Shown piece after piece: positions 18,292 to 26,267 of a DNA stretch of 33,284 nt. The DNA comes from an uncultured Campylobacterales bacterium (lineage in GTDB: Bacteria > Campylobacterota > Campylobacteria > Campylobacterales > Sulfurimonadaceae): NCBI GenBank assembly GCA_903885085.1, contig CAISHH010000130.1, positions 1 through 33,284 of the forward strand. The letters run 5' to 3'. Numbering within the stretch: the stretch's first letter is position 1; the number at the start of each line of letters is the position of its first letter. The notes under the pieces were generated by a model. That model worked only from the letters and a program-made list of their open reading frames with translations, made no database searches and was not told the DNA's origin. A program made the translations under genes and the position numbers.

Positions 18292-19131
18292 TTGTCAAAA
18301 GTTTATGATTGTTTTACATTTTTTAATGAGATTGAACTATTAGAGATTCGTCTCAATGAGTTAGATAACGTTGTAGATTACTTTGTAATCGTCGAATCTA
18401 CACGCACTTTTCAAAAAAAAGACAAACCTTTATACTTAAATTTAGATGATGAACGTATCATCAAATTTAAAGATAAAATTATTCATGTGGTTGTAGATGA
18501 TTTTCCAAACTTTTTTACACACTGGCGAATTCCAAAAACATGGGACTATGAAAATCACCAGCGAAATGCTATCAGTAGAGGCTTAGTGAATGCAATGCCT
18601 GATGATATTATTATAATTTCTGATGTTGATGAAATTCCAAATGTAGATAAGTTGACTGAAAATTTAAAGTTAAATAAGCCAATTGTGTTTGAACAACGAT
18701 TTTTTTATTACTTTTTAAATTATATGATTACTAAAGCTGCTCCCGAAACATGTATTGTTAAAAAAAACAATTTAATTTTTTGGAGAGGTTCAGTAATGAT
18801 CAGATATAGAGATTTTACAAGTGCTCAGAAAGTTCGTAATCTTAGAAATGATCTAACAATAGCTGGAATAGAAGAGGGAGGATGGCATTTCAGCTATATA
18901 GGTGGTATTGATACAATCATAAGTAAAGTACAGTCATTTTCTCATGCCAAAGAGGCTAAACAGATACTTAATAATACAAATGATGAAGAAAAAATATCTA
19001 AAATAATAGCTGAGGGCAATGATCTGTTTGATAGAGACATGTCCTTTAGAGCAATCCCATTCAGTGAACCGTTTCCAAAATATCTTACAAATAATCTACA
19101 AAAATATGATAGATTATTATACAAAATTTAA
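18292..19131 (+). CDS. Family GT17-like glycosyltransferase
   Basis: 279 residues. The opening VYDCFTFFNEIELLEIRL, VDYFVIVESTRTFQ and the DDIIIISDVDEIPN stretch (DVD metal site) are characteristic of the GT17 family, known from beta-1,4-N-acetylglucosaminyltransferases and found in bacterial glycan clusters. RGGW-like HFSYIGG lies near the C-terminus (GGWHFSYIGG). The start is TTG 18292, six bases after AAAGGAG. Donor and acceptor are unknown. This gene and the next are visibly richer in A/T than msbA or ccoG, which suggests recent acquisition. Confidence 0.85.
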   Translation: MSKVYDCFTFFNEIELLEIRLNELDNVVDYFVIVESTRTFQKKDKPLYLNLDDERIIKFKDKIIHVVVDDFPNFFTHWRIPKTWDYENHQRNAISRGLVNAMPDDIIIISDVDEIPNVDKLTENLKLNKPIVFEQRFFYYFLNYMITKAAPETCIVKKNNLIFWRGSVMIRYRDFTSAQKVRNLRNDLTIAGIEEGGWHFSYIGGIDTIISKVQSFSHAKEAKQILNNTNDEEKISKIIAEGNDLFDRDMSFRAIPFSEPFPKYLTNNLQKYDRLLYKI

Positions 19132-19146
19132 AGTGTGGATTTTACC

Positions 19147-20034
19147 ATGAAAGATTCTATTAGTATTATTCTTCCAAACTATAACGGAAGAAATTTACTT
19201 TTAGAGAATTTGCCGAGTATTGTGAATTCTCTAGAAAATGCCAAAAGTGATTTTGAAATAATTGTCGTCGATGACTGTTCAACAGATGATAGTGTGAATA
19301 TGTTGAAAAAAGAGTTTCCAATTGTTAAAATTATTATAAATGAAGTAAACCAAGGTTTTTCTGCTACATGTAATAGAGGTATTCATGCTGCAAAAAATGA
19401 CTTACTTTGTTTAATCAATACTGATGTAACAGTGGATATAAATTATTTTAAAAATGCATTTCAATATTTTGACAACGATAATCTTTTTGCTATTAAAGGG
19501 GATATCATAAACTATGACACAACTTTTGACAATGTTATTGATGTCCAAAAAACCTCCCAATTGTACATAAAAAGAGGATTTTTAAAATCAAATCAGAAAA
19601 TCGAACATATTGCTCAAGAATTGAGTGGTGCTATAGGTGGTCAATTGGTTTATTTAGGCTGTGTATTTATCTGTGATAGAGTCAAAATGTTGCAGTTAAA
19701 TGGATTCGATGAAATTTTTTCACCTTACTATTGGGAAGATTTTGATTTAGGACTCCGTGCGTTAAGACATGGTTATGATGTTGTATATGCTCCGGAATGT
19801 TTCGCTTATCATAAAACGAGTTCAACACTATCTAAATATGTATCAAAAACTAAAAAAAAGCTTGTTTCTACTAGAAATAAATTTCTTTTTAGCTGGAAAC
19901 ATTTACAGGGTCTTCAGCAGTGGTCTGCACACATTTTTTTCACGATTATAGGACTCTTCACACGATGGATCTTATTAGACTGGAAATATTATTTTGGATT
20001 CTTTAGCGCACTATATAGAAAAATACAAAATTAA
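19147..20034 (+). CDS. Family GT2 glycosyltransferase
   Basis: 295 residues from ATG 19147 (MKDSISIILPNYNG); the frame is open to a GTG at 19135. Nucleotide-binding IVVDDCSTDDS, NQGFSATCNRGI, the donor/metal site CLINTDVTV, and the acceptor region YWEDFDLGLRALRHGYDVVYAPECFAYH are those of rhamnosyl/N-acetylglucosaminyl-type GT2 enzymes. The ED in the WED motif would be the catalytic base. A hydrophobic C-terminal segment may sit on the membrane. Follows the GT17 gene closely and ends facing the minus-strand GT4 gene. Sugar specificity is unknown. Confidence 0.9.
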   Translation: MKDSISIILPNYNGRNLLLENLPSIVNSLENAKSDFEIIVVDDCSTDDSVNMLKKEFPIVKIIINEVNQGFSATCNRGIHAAKNDLLCLINTDVTVDINYFKNAFQYFDNDNLFAIKGDIINYDTTFDNVIDVQKTSQLYIKRGFLKSNQKIEHIAQELSGAIGGQLVYLGCVFICDRVKMLQLNGFDEIFSPYYWEDFDLGLRALRHGYDVVYAPECFAYHKTSSTLSKYVSKTKKKLVSTRNKFLFSWKHLQGLQQWSAHIFFTIIGLFTRWILLDWKYYFGFFSALYRKIQN

Positions 20035-20063
20035 CATATTGTTAGACGTAATAACACTCCACG

Positions 20064-21185
20064 TTAAGCTCGTATATAATTTAAATTTTCCAAAATAGTA
20101 TAAAGTTTTTCAAACTGCTTTTCACTATCAAACATCTCTTTTGCCTTTAGCTTTCCTGCTTGGGCAAGGTTGTGTTTTAAACTTTCATCTTTAGCTAAAA
20201 GCTCTATTTTTTTTGCCAAATCACCACTATTTCCTTGCTCAAACAAAAGCCCATTTTTTGCCTCATCTATGATCTCAAGAGGTCCAGCGTTGTTGGTGCC
20301 TATGGTACAGATTTCACATGCCATCGCTTCTATAAGCACCAAACCAAAAGTCTCTCTATCTGTTGCTAACACCAGACAATCAAAAATCTGCATCAGTTTT
20401 TGGGCTTCTCGTGTAAACCCGCTAAAAATGATCTTATCTTCTAGATGATCTTTTTTGATGCCATCTTTTAAACTCTCCAGATAACGCTCATTCATCGCAT
20501 GTCCAACGATAAGTGCTTGTACATGTAAGCCCTCCCCGAGAAGTTTCTTCACCGCATCTATCACTAGATACTGCCCTTTTCCCTCTTCGATACGTCCAAC
20601 GATTCCAACCGTAAAAGCATCGCTTAGTCCATATTGCTTTTTGAGAGTTTCTTTTTCTTCGTCTGTTGCTAGCTCGGGCATCTCTGCACCCATATAAAGC
20701 ACTTCCACTTTTGGACAGATATCTTGAGGAACGAAACGCTCGATCTGCTCTTTTACCTGATGCGTCACAGCCAGCATCATATTCATATTTTTATAGAGCC
20801 ATCGATGATAAAAATCATCTTTAAAACGGGTCATCGTCATGTTTCTTGTCTGAACTAGTTTTGGCTTACATGTAGAGAGTTTTTTTGCTAGTACCGCTAC
20901 GGGGATATCTTTTGTCCAGTGCAAATGAACGATATCGATTTTATTTTTATCTATGATGCGGGCTAATCTTTTTGCGCTCAAAAAAGAGGAGATCGTTGAG
21001 GATCTTTTTATCTTTTCATATCTGTATGAACTGTTTTTGTAATACTGTTCAAGTTTTCCGTTCACATTTATAACACTTATAACATCTGTTTTTTTATGCA
21101 AAAATTGTGAAGCTCTGACCATATAAAGTTCAAGCCCTCCTAAATCCTGGGAGAGACAGAGTTCTAAAATCTTTTTATTTTGCAT
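20064..21185 (-). CDS. Family GT4 glycosyltransferase
   Basis: 373 residues with GT-B fold signs: N-terminal LSQDLGGLELYMVRASQFL (glycine-rich acceptor loop), HLHWTKDIPVAVLAKKL, and in the C-terminal domain VGIVGRIEEGKGQ, IIFSGFTREAQ and the nucleotide-sugar site EAMACEICTIGTNNAGPLEI. GT4 enzymes are retaining transferases common in LPS core and O-chain synthesis. ATG 21185 overlaps the end of the broken GT9 gene by 11 bases, so they share a transcript. Two near copies of the ACATGTA palindrome (20519-20528, read LHVQ; 20865-20876) lie inside. Confidence 0.92.
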   Translation of the reverse strand: MQNKKILELCLSQDLGGLELYMVRASQFLHKKTDVISVINVNGKLEQYYKNSSYRYEKIKRSSTISSFLSAKRLARIIDKNKIDIVHLHWTKDIPVAVLAKKLSTCKPKLVQTRNMTMTRFKDDFYHRWLYKNMNMMLAVTHQVKEQIERFVPQDICPKVEVLYMGAEMPELATDEEKETLKKQYGLSDAFTVGIVGRIEEGKGQYLVIDAVKKLLGEGLHVQALIVGHAMNERYLESLKDGIKKDHLEDKIIFSGFTREAQKLMQIFDCLVLATDRETFGLVLIEAMACEICTIGTNNAGPLEIIDEAKNGLLFEQGNSGDLAKKIELLAKDESLKHNLAQAGKLKAKEMFDSEKQFEKLYTILENLNYIRA

Positions 21186-22204
21186 AGATTTTATCTATAA
21201 GTGCAACCGTAGAGAGATATACACTTTCTATATTCGGACTTGTATGGTCGGGATTAAAAACACAGTCATGTTTTCCGTCCCGCGGCCAATATCTAAAAGC
21301 TCCTGTCATGAAAAATATCCCTACTGTCGGTGTTTCAACTGCAATCGCCATATTTCTAAGACCTGTATCATTTGCAATAACACATTTGCTGTTAGATAAA
21401 AACTGCATTGCTTCATCTAAAGGCATCGCTTTTTGAAGAAGAACATTTGTTCTTTCTTTCAATGATTCATATAAATCTAAAAACTTTTCACTTGCATTTA
21501 CGCCCTGTAAGATTATATGTTTGTCACTTGGATATCTATCAGAAAGTTTTTCAATCAAACTTTTAAACTTCTCCTGCTCCCAACATTTAAAGTTTGCAGA
21601 TGCACCTGCGAAATAAACAATCTGATTGACAACATTTTTCGGATACTTCTCTTCAAATCCATATCTTAAAGGAGCATTGTTTTTATAGCCAAGCATATTT
21701 AACATATGCTGTACAGAATCGGCTTCTAAGACATATTCACTTCTTAATGTAGCCATATCATAAAAGTATCTTCTTATTGATCTATACGGATACCCCACTT
21801 TTAATTTAGCCCCTGAAAGAAACGTGATCCATAATGATAAAGTACTGTCAGTAAGATCAAAAATAATATCTTGTTGTTTTAATGTTTTTGCTTGTCTTAT
21901 TCTGTAAAAAAGTCCCGTTTTTTTTACTTTTGTCTTTAGGACAAACCTTATCCATTACATGAATTTCATCGACGAGGTCTTGCGGCAGACCGTACACTGC
22001 ACTGCTGTTGACGCTAAGAGTGATCTTTGCATTAGGGAAAAATTCCCTCATACCTATCAAAAAAGGACGAATATTCATAAAGTCACCAATTGCCGCATGT
22101 CGTATTACTGCAATATTTTTTATATCTTCTGGATTTTTGTCTTTTAAATATACTTTGGCTTTTTTTGAAGCAAATGCACTCACTGGTCTAAAGTTTAATC
22201 TCAT
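21175..22204 (-). pseudogene. GT9 heptosyltransferase-like gene, frameshifted at an A8 tract
   Basis: Two frames make one protein. The upstream frame from ATG 22204 (AAAGGTG before it) gives IKNIAVIRHAAIGDFMNIRP, the GT9 N-terminus, and runs into nonsense after PKDKSKKN. Removing one base from the eight T (A on the minus strand) at 21918-21925 restores PKDKSKKTGLFYRIRQ, then QQDIIFDLTDSTLSL and on to VGYPYRSIRRYF, NQIVYFAGASANFKCWEQEKF, CVIANDTGLRNMAIAVETPTVG. Intact it would have about 342 residues and add heptose or a similar sugar to the LPS core. Whether this is true decay, phase variation by slippage, or a base-calling error in a homopolymer cannot be told from one sequence. Confidence 0.85.
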
Positions 22205-22309
22205 TTATGCACCTTTATATCAATTAAAATATTTTTCAAATTACGACACCCTTTAAAATTTACAAAATAGTAACATTTTTTTCTTTAAAGGGCATCTTTA
22301 GAATTTAGC

Positions 22310-22315
22310 TATAAT
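22310..22315 (+). promoter_or_regulatory. -10 element seven bases before the kinase start codon
   Basis: TATAAT ends seven bases before ATG 22323 and no ribosome site lies between. Same arrangement as upstream of the LapB-like gene and the PAP2 gene at 31478. Supports a leaderless transcript. Confidence 0.45.
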
Positions 22316-22322
22316 TTTGCCC

Positions 22323-23066
22323 ATGAAAAAATATAAAATTAATCCAGACTATGAAACTACTTTTAAAGATTTCACACTCAATATAAAAAACTATTTTTAT
22401 AACAATGCAAACACCATCCATAAGGCTAGAAATGAACTTAAAATCATTTCTCACAATGCCCTTGAAACCGTTGTAAAATCATTTCGAGTTCCAAATATTT
22501 TTAACCAAATTGTTTACTCATTTTTTAGAGAATCCAAGGCAAAAAAATCTTATGATTATTCCCTCAAGATTGGACATTTCGCACCAAAACCAATCTCTTA
22601 CATAGAGTTTTACCACTTTTTTCTTTTAAAAGAGAGCTACTTTATCAGTGAAAAATTCGATTATGATTTTACGATTCGAGAGCCTTTGCTTGATGACACT
22701 TTTGAAGATAAAGAAGCTATATTTAAAGCCTTTGCACGCTTTAGTCTAGAACTTCACAACAGCAATATTTTTCATAATGATTACTCACCGGGAAATATTC
22801 TCATCAAAAAAGAGAACTCCACCTACATTTTTAAAATAGTTGATGTTAACCGTATGAAGTTTTTTGAACTCAGCCAAAGAGATCGTGCGAAAAACTTCTC
22901 CAAGCTTTGGGCGAGCGATGCCATCTTAAGAGTTATAGCAGAAGAATATGCAAAAGATTATCAGTGCGATGCAGATTTCACAAACCAAGTTTTGATGTTC
23001 TCAAATAAAAATAAAAAGATAAAAAACTTCAAAAAAAGACTCAAAGGCAAACCTGTCAATGACTAG
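22323..23066 (+). CDS. LPS-core-kinase-like protein (protein-kinase fold, WaaP/InaA type)
   Basis: 247 residues from ATG 22323. The sequence HNDYSPGNIL (residues 151-160) is the catalytic loop of kinase-fold sugar kinases, with Asp153 and Asn158; IVDVNRMKF supplies the metal-binding Asp. These enzymes phosphorylate heptose or Kdo in the LPS core. The N-terminal lobe (IGHFAPKPISYIEFYHFFLLKESYFISEKFDYDFTI) is consistent but short of a clear glycine loop. Overlaps the next glycosyltransferase by eight bases. Divergent from the GT9/GT4 pair. Substrate is inferred from context. Confidence 0.78.
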   Translation: MKKYKINPDYETTFKDFTLNIKNYFYNNANTIHKARNELKIISHNALETVVKSFRVPNIFNQIVYSFFRESKAKKSYDYSLKIGHFAPKPISYIEFYHFFLLKESYFISEKFDYDFTIREPLLDDTFEDKEAIFKAFARFSLELHNSNIFHNDYSPGNILIKKENSTYIFKIVDVNRMKFFELSQRDRAKNFSKLWASDAILRVIAEEYAKDYQCDADFTNQVLMFSNKNKKIKNFKKRLKGKPVND

Positions 23067-23814
23067 AATTACAGATATTTCCTGCGTTATCATCGCCAAA
23101 AATGCGCAAGAGACACTCGGTACTACACTAGATTCTTTAAAAGATTTCGATGATGTTGTCGTTTATAGCAATAACTCAAACGACAATACCGATATTATCG
23201 CCAAAAGCTACCCAAACGTACAACTCATTCAAGGTGAATTTTTAGGCTTTGGACCGACAAAAAATGCAGCTTCAAAGTATGCAAAACATGAATGGATATT
23301 CTCGCTAGATGCGGATGAAGTTTTATCTCTAGAGTTTGTACAACAACTCTTACATGTAAGCCTAAATAGTGCCAATGTATATGCCATCAAAAGAATAAAT
23401 TTCTATAAATCTACGCAGATCAAACACTGTTGGGGAGATGATATTATCGTGCGTCTTTACAACAAAAATACAACCTCTTTTACAAACAGTAAAGTTCATG
23501 AAAAGATTGTTGATGAGGGCTTACATGTAAAAACCCTTGATGGAGATGTTCAACACTTTCCCTATGCTTCCATCAGCGATTTTATCGTAAAACTTGATCG
23601 ATACTCTACAATCTTTGCTCAAGACAACGTAGGTAAAAAAAGCTCTTCACCCACAAAAGCGTTTTTCAATGGACTCTTCTCATTTTTCAAAACCTACTTC
23701 ATCAAAAAAGGTTTTTTAGACGGCTACGCAGGTCTTGTGATAGCTTTTTCACACATGGCAACAAATTTTTATAAATATATAAAACTCTATGAACTCAATA
23801 AGGAGCAAAACTAA
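23059..23814 (+). CDS. WaaE/KdtX-type GT2 glycosyltransferase
   Basis: 251 residues. ISCVIIAKNAQETLGTTLDS, VVVYSNNSNDNTDIIAKSY, GFGPTKNAASKYA and WIFSLDADEVLS (DAD metal site), then VHEKIVDEG, match the family of LPS core beta-1,4-glucosyltransferases (WaaE/KdtX), which are inverting cytoplasmic enzymes. Overlaps the upstream kinase gene and abuts the MBOAT gene, so all are one operon. Carries a perfect CTTACATGTAAG copy (23349) and an 11/12 copy (23520), read as LHVS and LHVK. Confidence 0.92.
   Translation: MTRITDISCVIIAKNAQETLGTTLDSLKDFDDVVVYSNNSNDNTDIIAKSYPNVQLIQGEFLGFGPTKNAASKYAKHEWIFSLDADEVLSLEFVQQLLHVSLNSANVYAIKRINFYKSTQIKHCWGDDIIVRLYNKNTTSFTNSKVHEKIVDEGLHVKTLDGDVQHFPYASISDFIVKLDRYSTIFAQDNVGKKSSSPTKAFFNGLFSFFKTYFIKKGFLDGYAGLVIAFSHMATNFYKYIKLYELNKEQN
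23349..23360. repeat. CTTACATGTAAG palindrome, perfect copy
   Basis: Inside the WaaE-like gene, read as LHVS (QLLHVSLNS). Confidence 0.85.
23520..23531. repeat. CTTACATGTAAG family, 11/12 copy
   Basis: CTTACATGTAAA inside the same WaaE-like gene, read as LHVK (EGLHVKTLDG), 171 bases after the perfect copy. Confidence 0.8.
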
Positions 23815-25213
23815 ATGCTCTTCAACTCCTACTCATTCATCTTCGCATTTTTACCACTAACCTTTTTTATCTACTTTTATCTCAACTCAAAAAGATTGAC
23901 GGTCGCGGCTAAAGGGTTTTTAGTCTTTGCTTCACTCTTTTTTTATAGTTATTGGAATATTGTTTATCTTCCTCTTATCTTAGGGAGTATTTTATTTAAC
24001 TTCATGGTGGGAAGTGGGTTAAGTAAAGAGAGCAAATTTTCTAAGAAGTCTGTTTTAATATTTGGTATTGTTGCCAATGTTGCTTTGCTTGGATATTTTA
24101 AATATAGTGACTTTTTTATAACAAATTTCAATCTCGCGATGGGCTTATACCCAAAGGGCACTTCGCATGTAGAGCTTTTACATCTCTTGCTTCCTCTAGG
24201 TATCTCATTTTTTACTTTCACACAAATAGCATTTTTAGTAGATGCCTACAAAGGAAAAGTAAAAGAGTATGACTTTTTAAACTATGCACTGTTTGTGACT
24301 TTCTTTCCTCACCTTCTTGCCGGACCTATCATCCATCATGCCGATATGATGCCGCAGTTTGCTTCACGCTGGAATATGGCTATTCGTTATAGAAATGTAG
24401 CAGCCGGTCTGTTTTTATTTTCCATAGGGCTTTTTAAAAAGGTAGTGATTGCTGATACCTTTGCCACTTGGGCAAATAATGGATTTGATGTCGCAACCTC
24501 ACTTAATCTCATCGAAGCATGGGCAACAAGTCTAAGCTATACCTTTCAGCTCTACTTTGACTTCTCGGGCTATACCGAATATGGCAATCGGTGTGAGTTT
24601 GATGTTAAACATCAAGCTTCCTGCAAACTTTAACTCGCCCTATAAAGCAAAAGATATTCAAGACTTTTGGAGAAGATGGCATATTACTCTTTCTAAGTTT
24701 TTAAGAGATTATATTTATATACCTCTTGGAGGTAATCGAGTCTCTAGTTATCGTAACTCTTTTAATCTTTTTAGTGTTTTTCTCATCGGTGGGCTTTGGC
24801 ATGGAGCGAGTTGGATGTTTGTTCTTTGGGGAGCCTTGCATGGTGTGGCAATGGTGATACACCGCATCTGGAAAGATATGGGCTTTAAGATGAACAGTTT
24901 ATTAGCATGGTTTATTACTTTTAACTTCATTAACATCACTTGGGTCTTCTTTAGAGCTAAGCATTGGGATGATGCTTTGAAGGTTTTGGGTGGGATGAGT
25001 TCATTTGGAAGTTTTTCATTTTCTTTATTCAACAACGATATTTATTGGCAACTCATAGTTATGCTTATTTTAGTTGTGACGCTTAAAAACTCAATGCAAA
25101 AACTGGAAGGCTTTAAACTTAACACGCTACATTTAGTCTTCAGCATAAGTATACTTTTAATAGCACTATCAGTTCAAAATAGTGTATCTGAATTTTTGTA
25201 TTTTAATTTTTAG
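23815..25213 (+). pseudogene. MBOAT O-acyltransferase (AlgI/DltB-like), frameshifted
   Basis: The first frame (ATG 23815) gives typical AlgI N-terminal sequence: LFNSYSFIFAFLPLTFFIYF, LPLGISFFTFTQIAFLVDAY, FFPHLLAGPIIHHADMMPQF, YTFQLYFDFSGYT, then ends wrongly. Reading GAATATGG at 24577-24584 as GATATGG, one A less, restores GYTDMAIGVSLMLNIKLP, NFWRRWHITLS-like QDFWRRWHITLSKFLRDY and the active-site His in GLWHGASWMFVLWGALHG. Repaired length is about 465 residues, normal for the family. MBOAT proteins bring acyl (usually acetyl) groups across the membrane for glycan O-acylation, with the SGNH protein encoded next. It also holds the insert YPKGTSHV, from the long repeat form at 24145-24172. 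Confidence 0.88.
24145..24172 (+). repeat. Long form of the palindrome family, encoding PKGTSHV
   Basis: Half-sites TTATA (24145-24149) and TGTAG (24168-24172) flank 18 bases, CCCAAAGGGCACTTCGCA. In the MBOAT frame this reads YPKGTSHV between GL and ELLHLLLPLG, where AlgI relatives, as I recall them, have only a short hydrophilic link. The 18 bases match the minus-strand copy at 26623-26650 at 17 of 18 positions. Confidence 0.8.
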
Positions 25214-25220
25214 GATTCTT

Positions 25221-26267
25221 ATGACAGCAAAAAGATATCTCCAAATATTCTTCACTATATTACTACTCTTTATACTCTTTCATTTTACGATATGGCATTT
25301 GTATACAAAACAATTATTTCAAAATAATGATAATACTCATGTTGGTGATTTAGGAAGAATGTCATATCATAATGACTCTTTAATTTTTAAAGAAAATAGA
25401 GTAAATTTGCCAAAAAAACATATTGACTTTACAAAAATTGAAAAAGTAGATGTTATCACAATTGGAGACTCGTTTTCTAATGGAGGAGCGGGAGGATTAA
25501 ATCCATTTTACCAAGACTATATTGCTTCATTTTATAATTTTAAAGTATTAAATTTAGAACCTTCAAAGGAAGGATGGGTAGAATCAATCTTGCGTTTAAA
25601 TAGCAGTGGAATTTTAGATAAACTACATCCAAAAGTGATTATTTTAGAATCTATAGAAAGGGGTTGTGTTGACCGATTGTCAAAAAAAATCGATTGGAAT
25701 CTCACCGCAGATGAAAAAACAGTTATTCAAGATATGAAAAAAAGATATCCAACTCAAAAAGAAAAAACATCATTTATAAACAATTTGAACTATAACGCTT
25801 TGCTTTACAATCTTTTATACAAATTTAACGACCATGCCTACTCTTCCAAAGTCTATATCGCTCCAATCTCAAAACAGCTCTTTTCATCTCAAAATCCTAA
25901 GGAACTACTTTTTTATTTTGAAGATATTAAGAATCTGAAAAAATCAAACCAAAAATCGATCGCCTTACTCAATGAAAATCTTAATCATCTCCAAGAGATA
26001 TTAAAGAAGAAAAACATACACCTATATTTTATGCCAACACCCGATAAATATGATATTTATTCCAAATACATCATCAATAATCAATATGAGCAAAGCCACT
26101 TCTTTGAATTGCTACGTGGTCTAAAAAAAGAGTATACCTTCATAGATACAAAAGCTATTATAAAACAACTTATAGACGACAATGAAAAAGATGTTTACTA
26201 TCCTGATGATACACACTGGAGCTATAAAGCGAGTGCAAAAATATTTGAAGAGACTAAATTTAACTAA
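25221..26267 (+). CDS. SGNH-hydrolase-like, AlgJ/AlgX-type protein for glycan O-acetylation
   Basis: 348 residues from ATG 25221 (AGGA six bases upstream; the frame is open to 25182). N-terminal membrane anchor (YLQIFFTILLLFILFHFTIW), then a periplasmic domain with VITIGDSFSNG (putative nucleophile Ser84) and near the C-terminus YPDDTHWSYKAS (Asp329, His332), the GDS and DxxH parts of the catalytic triad. Proteins of this type act with an MBOAT partner to transfer acetyl groups to exported polysaccharide, as AlgJ/AlgX do for alginate. Follows the MBOAT gene by seven bases and meets the minus-strand GT9 gene tail to tail with a four-base overlap. Visibly A/T-rich. Confidence 0.83.
   Translation: MTAKRYLQIFFTILLLFILFHFTIWHLYTKQLFQNNDNTHVGDLGRMSYHNDSLIFKENRVNLPKKHIDFTKIEKVDVITIGDSFSNGGAGGLNPFYQDYIASFYNFKVLNLEPSKEGWVESILRLNSSGILDKLHPKVIILESIERGCVDRLSKKIDWNLTADEKTVIQDMKKRYPTQKEKTSFINNLNYNALLYNLLYKFNDHAYSSKVYIAPISKQLFSSQNPKELLFYFEDIKNLKKSNQKSIALLNENLNHLQEILKKKNIHLYFMPTPDKYDIYSKYIINNQYEQSHFFELLRGLKKEYTFIDTKAIIKQLIDDNEKDVYYPDDTHWSYKASAKIFEETKFN

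Noticed and set aside
18195-18308. A 37-codon frame (MTTSIIISATKD) in the 107-base gap before the GT17 gene
   Set aside because: It overlaps the GT17 start, whose AAAGGAG site is convincing, and has no ribosome site of its own. The first residues resemble a glycosyltransferase N-terminus, so it may be a remnant, but eight residues are too few to claim it.
20032-20063. TAACA-TAT-TGTTA mini hairpin between convergent GT2 and GT4 genes as a terminator
   Set aside because: Five A/T-rich pairs with a three-base loop and no U tract are too weak to support.
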